Shown here: positions 5,681 to 5,934 of the stretch, in pieces
Layout of the letters: each line of letters opens with the position of its first letter
Numbering within the stretch: position 1 is the stretch's first letter
Origin: Deltaproteobacteria bacterium
GTDB taxonomy: Bacteria > Desulfobacterota > Desulfobacteria > Desulfobacterales > ETH-SRB1
DNA length: 5,934 nt
Assembly: GCA_030262795.1 (NCBI GenBank)
Contig: JAJSZO010000165.1
Coordinates: 1 to 5,934, forward strand
Direction of reading: 5' to 3'
Notes under the pieces: model-generated
Database searches by the model: none
Seen by the model: the letters and a program-made list of their open reading frames with translations, nothing else
What the model was told of the DNA's origin: nothing
Position numbers and translations under genes: made by a program

Positions 5681-5934
5681 TTTTTGCCCTCTATGTACCA
5701 GTTCTCCAGTTCAGCATAAAAACCCATCCCGCCATGACCGAGTACCAGATTTTTTGTAATGCCCCGGATGGAGTTATGAACACCTACAATGGTATAATTG
5801 TTTGTTAAATATACTGCCGGCGGATCTTCATACATAATATTTTGAAGTTTAAATATATCCTTTTTTCTCTTTTCCCTGTCCATTGTTTTTTTTAGCCGAA
5901 CAAGGGTACTGTCCATATCAGGATTATTGTATCT
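5677..5934 (-). CDS. Family 5 ABC substrate-binding protein, C-terminal fragment (5' end beyond the window)
   Basis: The frame is open to the right edge, giving the last 85 residues of a periplasmic binding protein of the DppA/OppA/NikA class (SBP_bac_5). Diagnostic features are an Arg-Tyr-Asn-Asn-Pro-Asp start matching the family's Tyr-x-Asn-Pro-Glu/Asp-hydrophobic-Asp segment. A Leu-Lys-Lys-Thr-Met-Asp-Arg-Glu-Lys-Arg helix follows, then an Ile-Met-Tyr-Glu-Asp-Pro-Pro-Ala-Val-Tyr-Leu stretch equivalent to the usual Glu-Asp-x-Pro-x-Ile-x-Leu. It ends Asn-Trp-Tyr-Ile-Glu before a short basic tail. Most of the ligand pocket lies outside the window, so the substrate (peptide, nickel chelate or other) cannot be judged. 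It is the first gene visible here of the ABC operon, coupled by an ATGA overlap to the first permease. An internal ATG at 5916 is not the true start, because the conserved region extends upstream of it. Confidence 0.9.
   Translation of the reverse strand, partial: RYNNPDMDSTLVRLKKTMDREKRKKDIFKLQNIMYEDPPAVYLTNNYTIVGVHNSIRGITKNLVLGHGGMGFYAELENWYIEGKK

Overview
The window is a transporter locus read entirely on the minus strand, so biological order runs from the right edge to the left. It suggests a Gram-negative bacterium, because there is an outer-membrane TonB-dependent receptor with a Sec signal peptide. The style of the genes and of the intergenic repeats reminds me of sulfate-reducing Desulfobacterota (Desulfobacteraceae-like). 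That assignment is an impression from memory, not something the sequence proves.

Right part (5934 to 2277): a tightly packed four-gene ABC importer operon of the dipeptide/oligopeptide/nickel (Dpp/Opp/Nik, PepT) family. It holds the C-terminal end of a family 5 substrate-binding protein (cut by the window edge), a DppB/NikB-type permease, a DppC/NikC-type permease, and one polypeptide carrying two ATPase domains (a DppD-DppF fusion). The reading frames overlap by 4, 8 and 17 nt, each start has its own Shine-Dalgarno sequence, and translation is probably coupled.

Middle (2276 to 2068): a 209-nt intergenic region. It holds three short repeat or palindrome structures: a 9-nt-period ACAGGAT-type tandem repeat, a 14-bp near-palindrome, and a 20-bp inverted repeat whose arms are themselves built of GTTCAGA-like units. 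I see no riboswitch, tRNA or convincing promoter there.

Left part (2067 to 1): a compact 573-residue TonB-dependent receptor. After a 34-nt gap comes the start of a small secreted protein that is cut off by the left edge. Its predicted mature N-terminus begins with His and is Cys-rich, a layout reminiscent of periplasmic accessory proteins of nickel/cobalt transport.

Working model (inference): the receptor brings a metal, metal chelate or small peptide-like ligand across the outer membrane. The binding protein and the permease/ATPase complex move it across the inner membrane, and the small His/Cys protein acts in the periplasm. Nickel or cobalt (free or chelated) is the favoured substrate, but nothing inside the window settles specificity.
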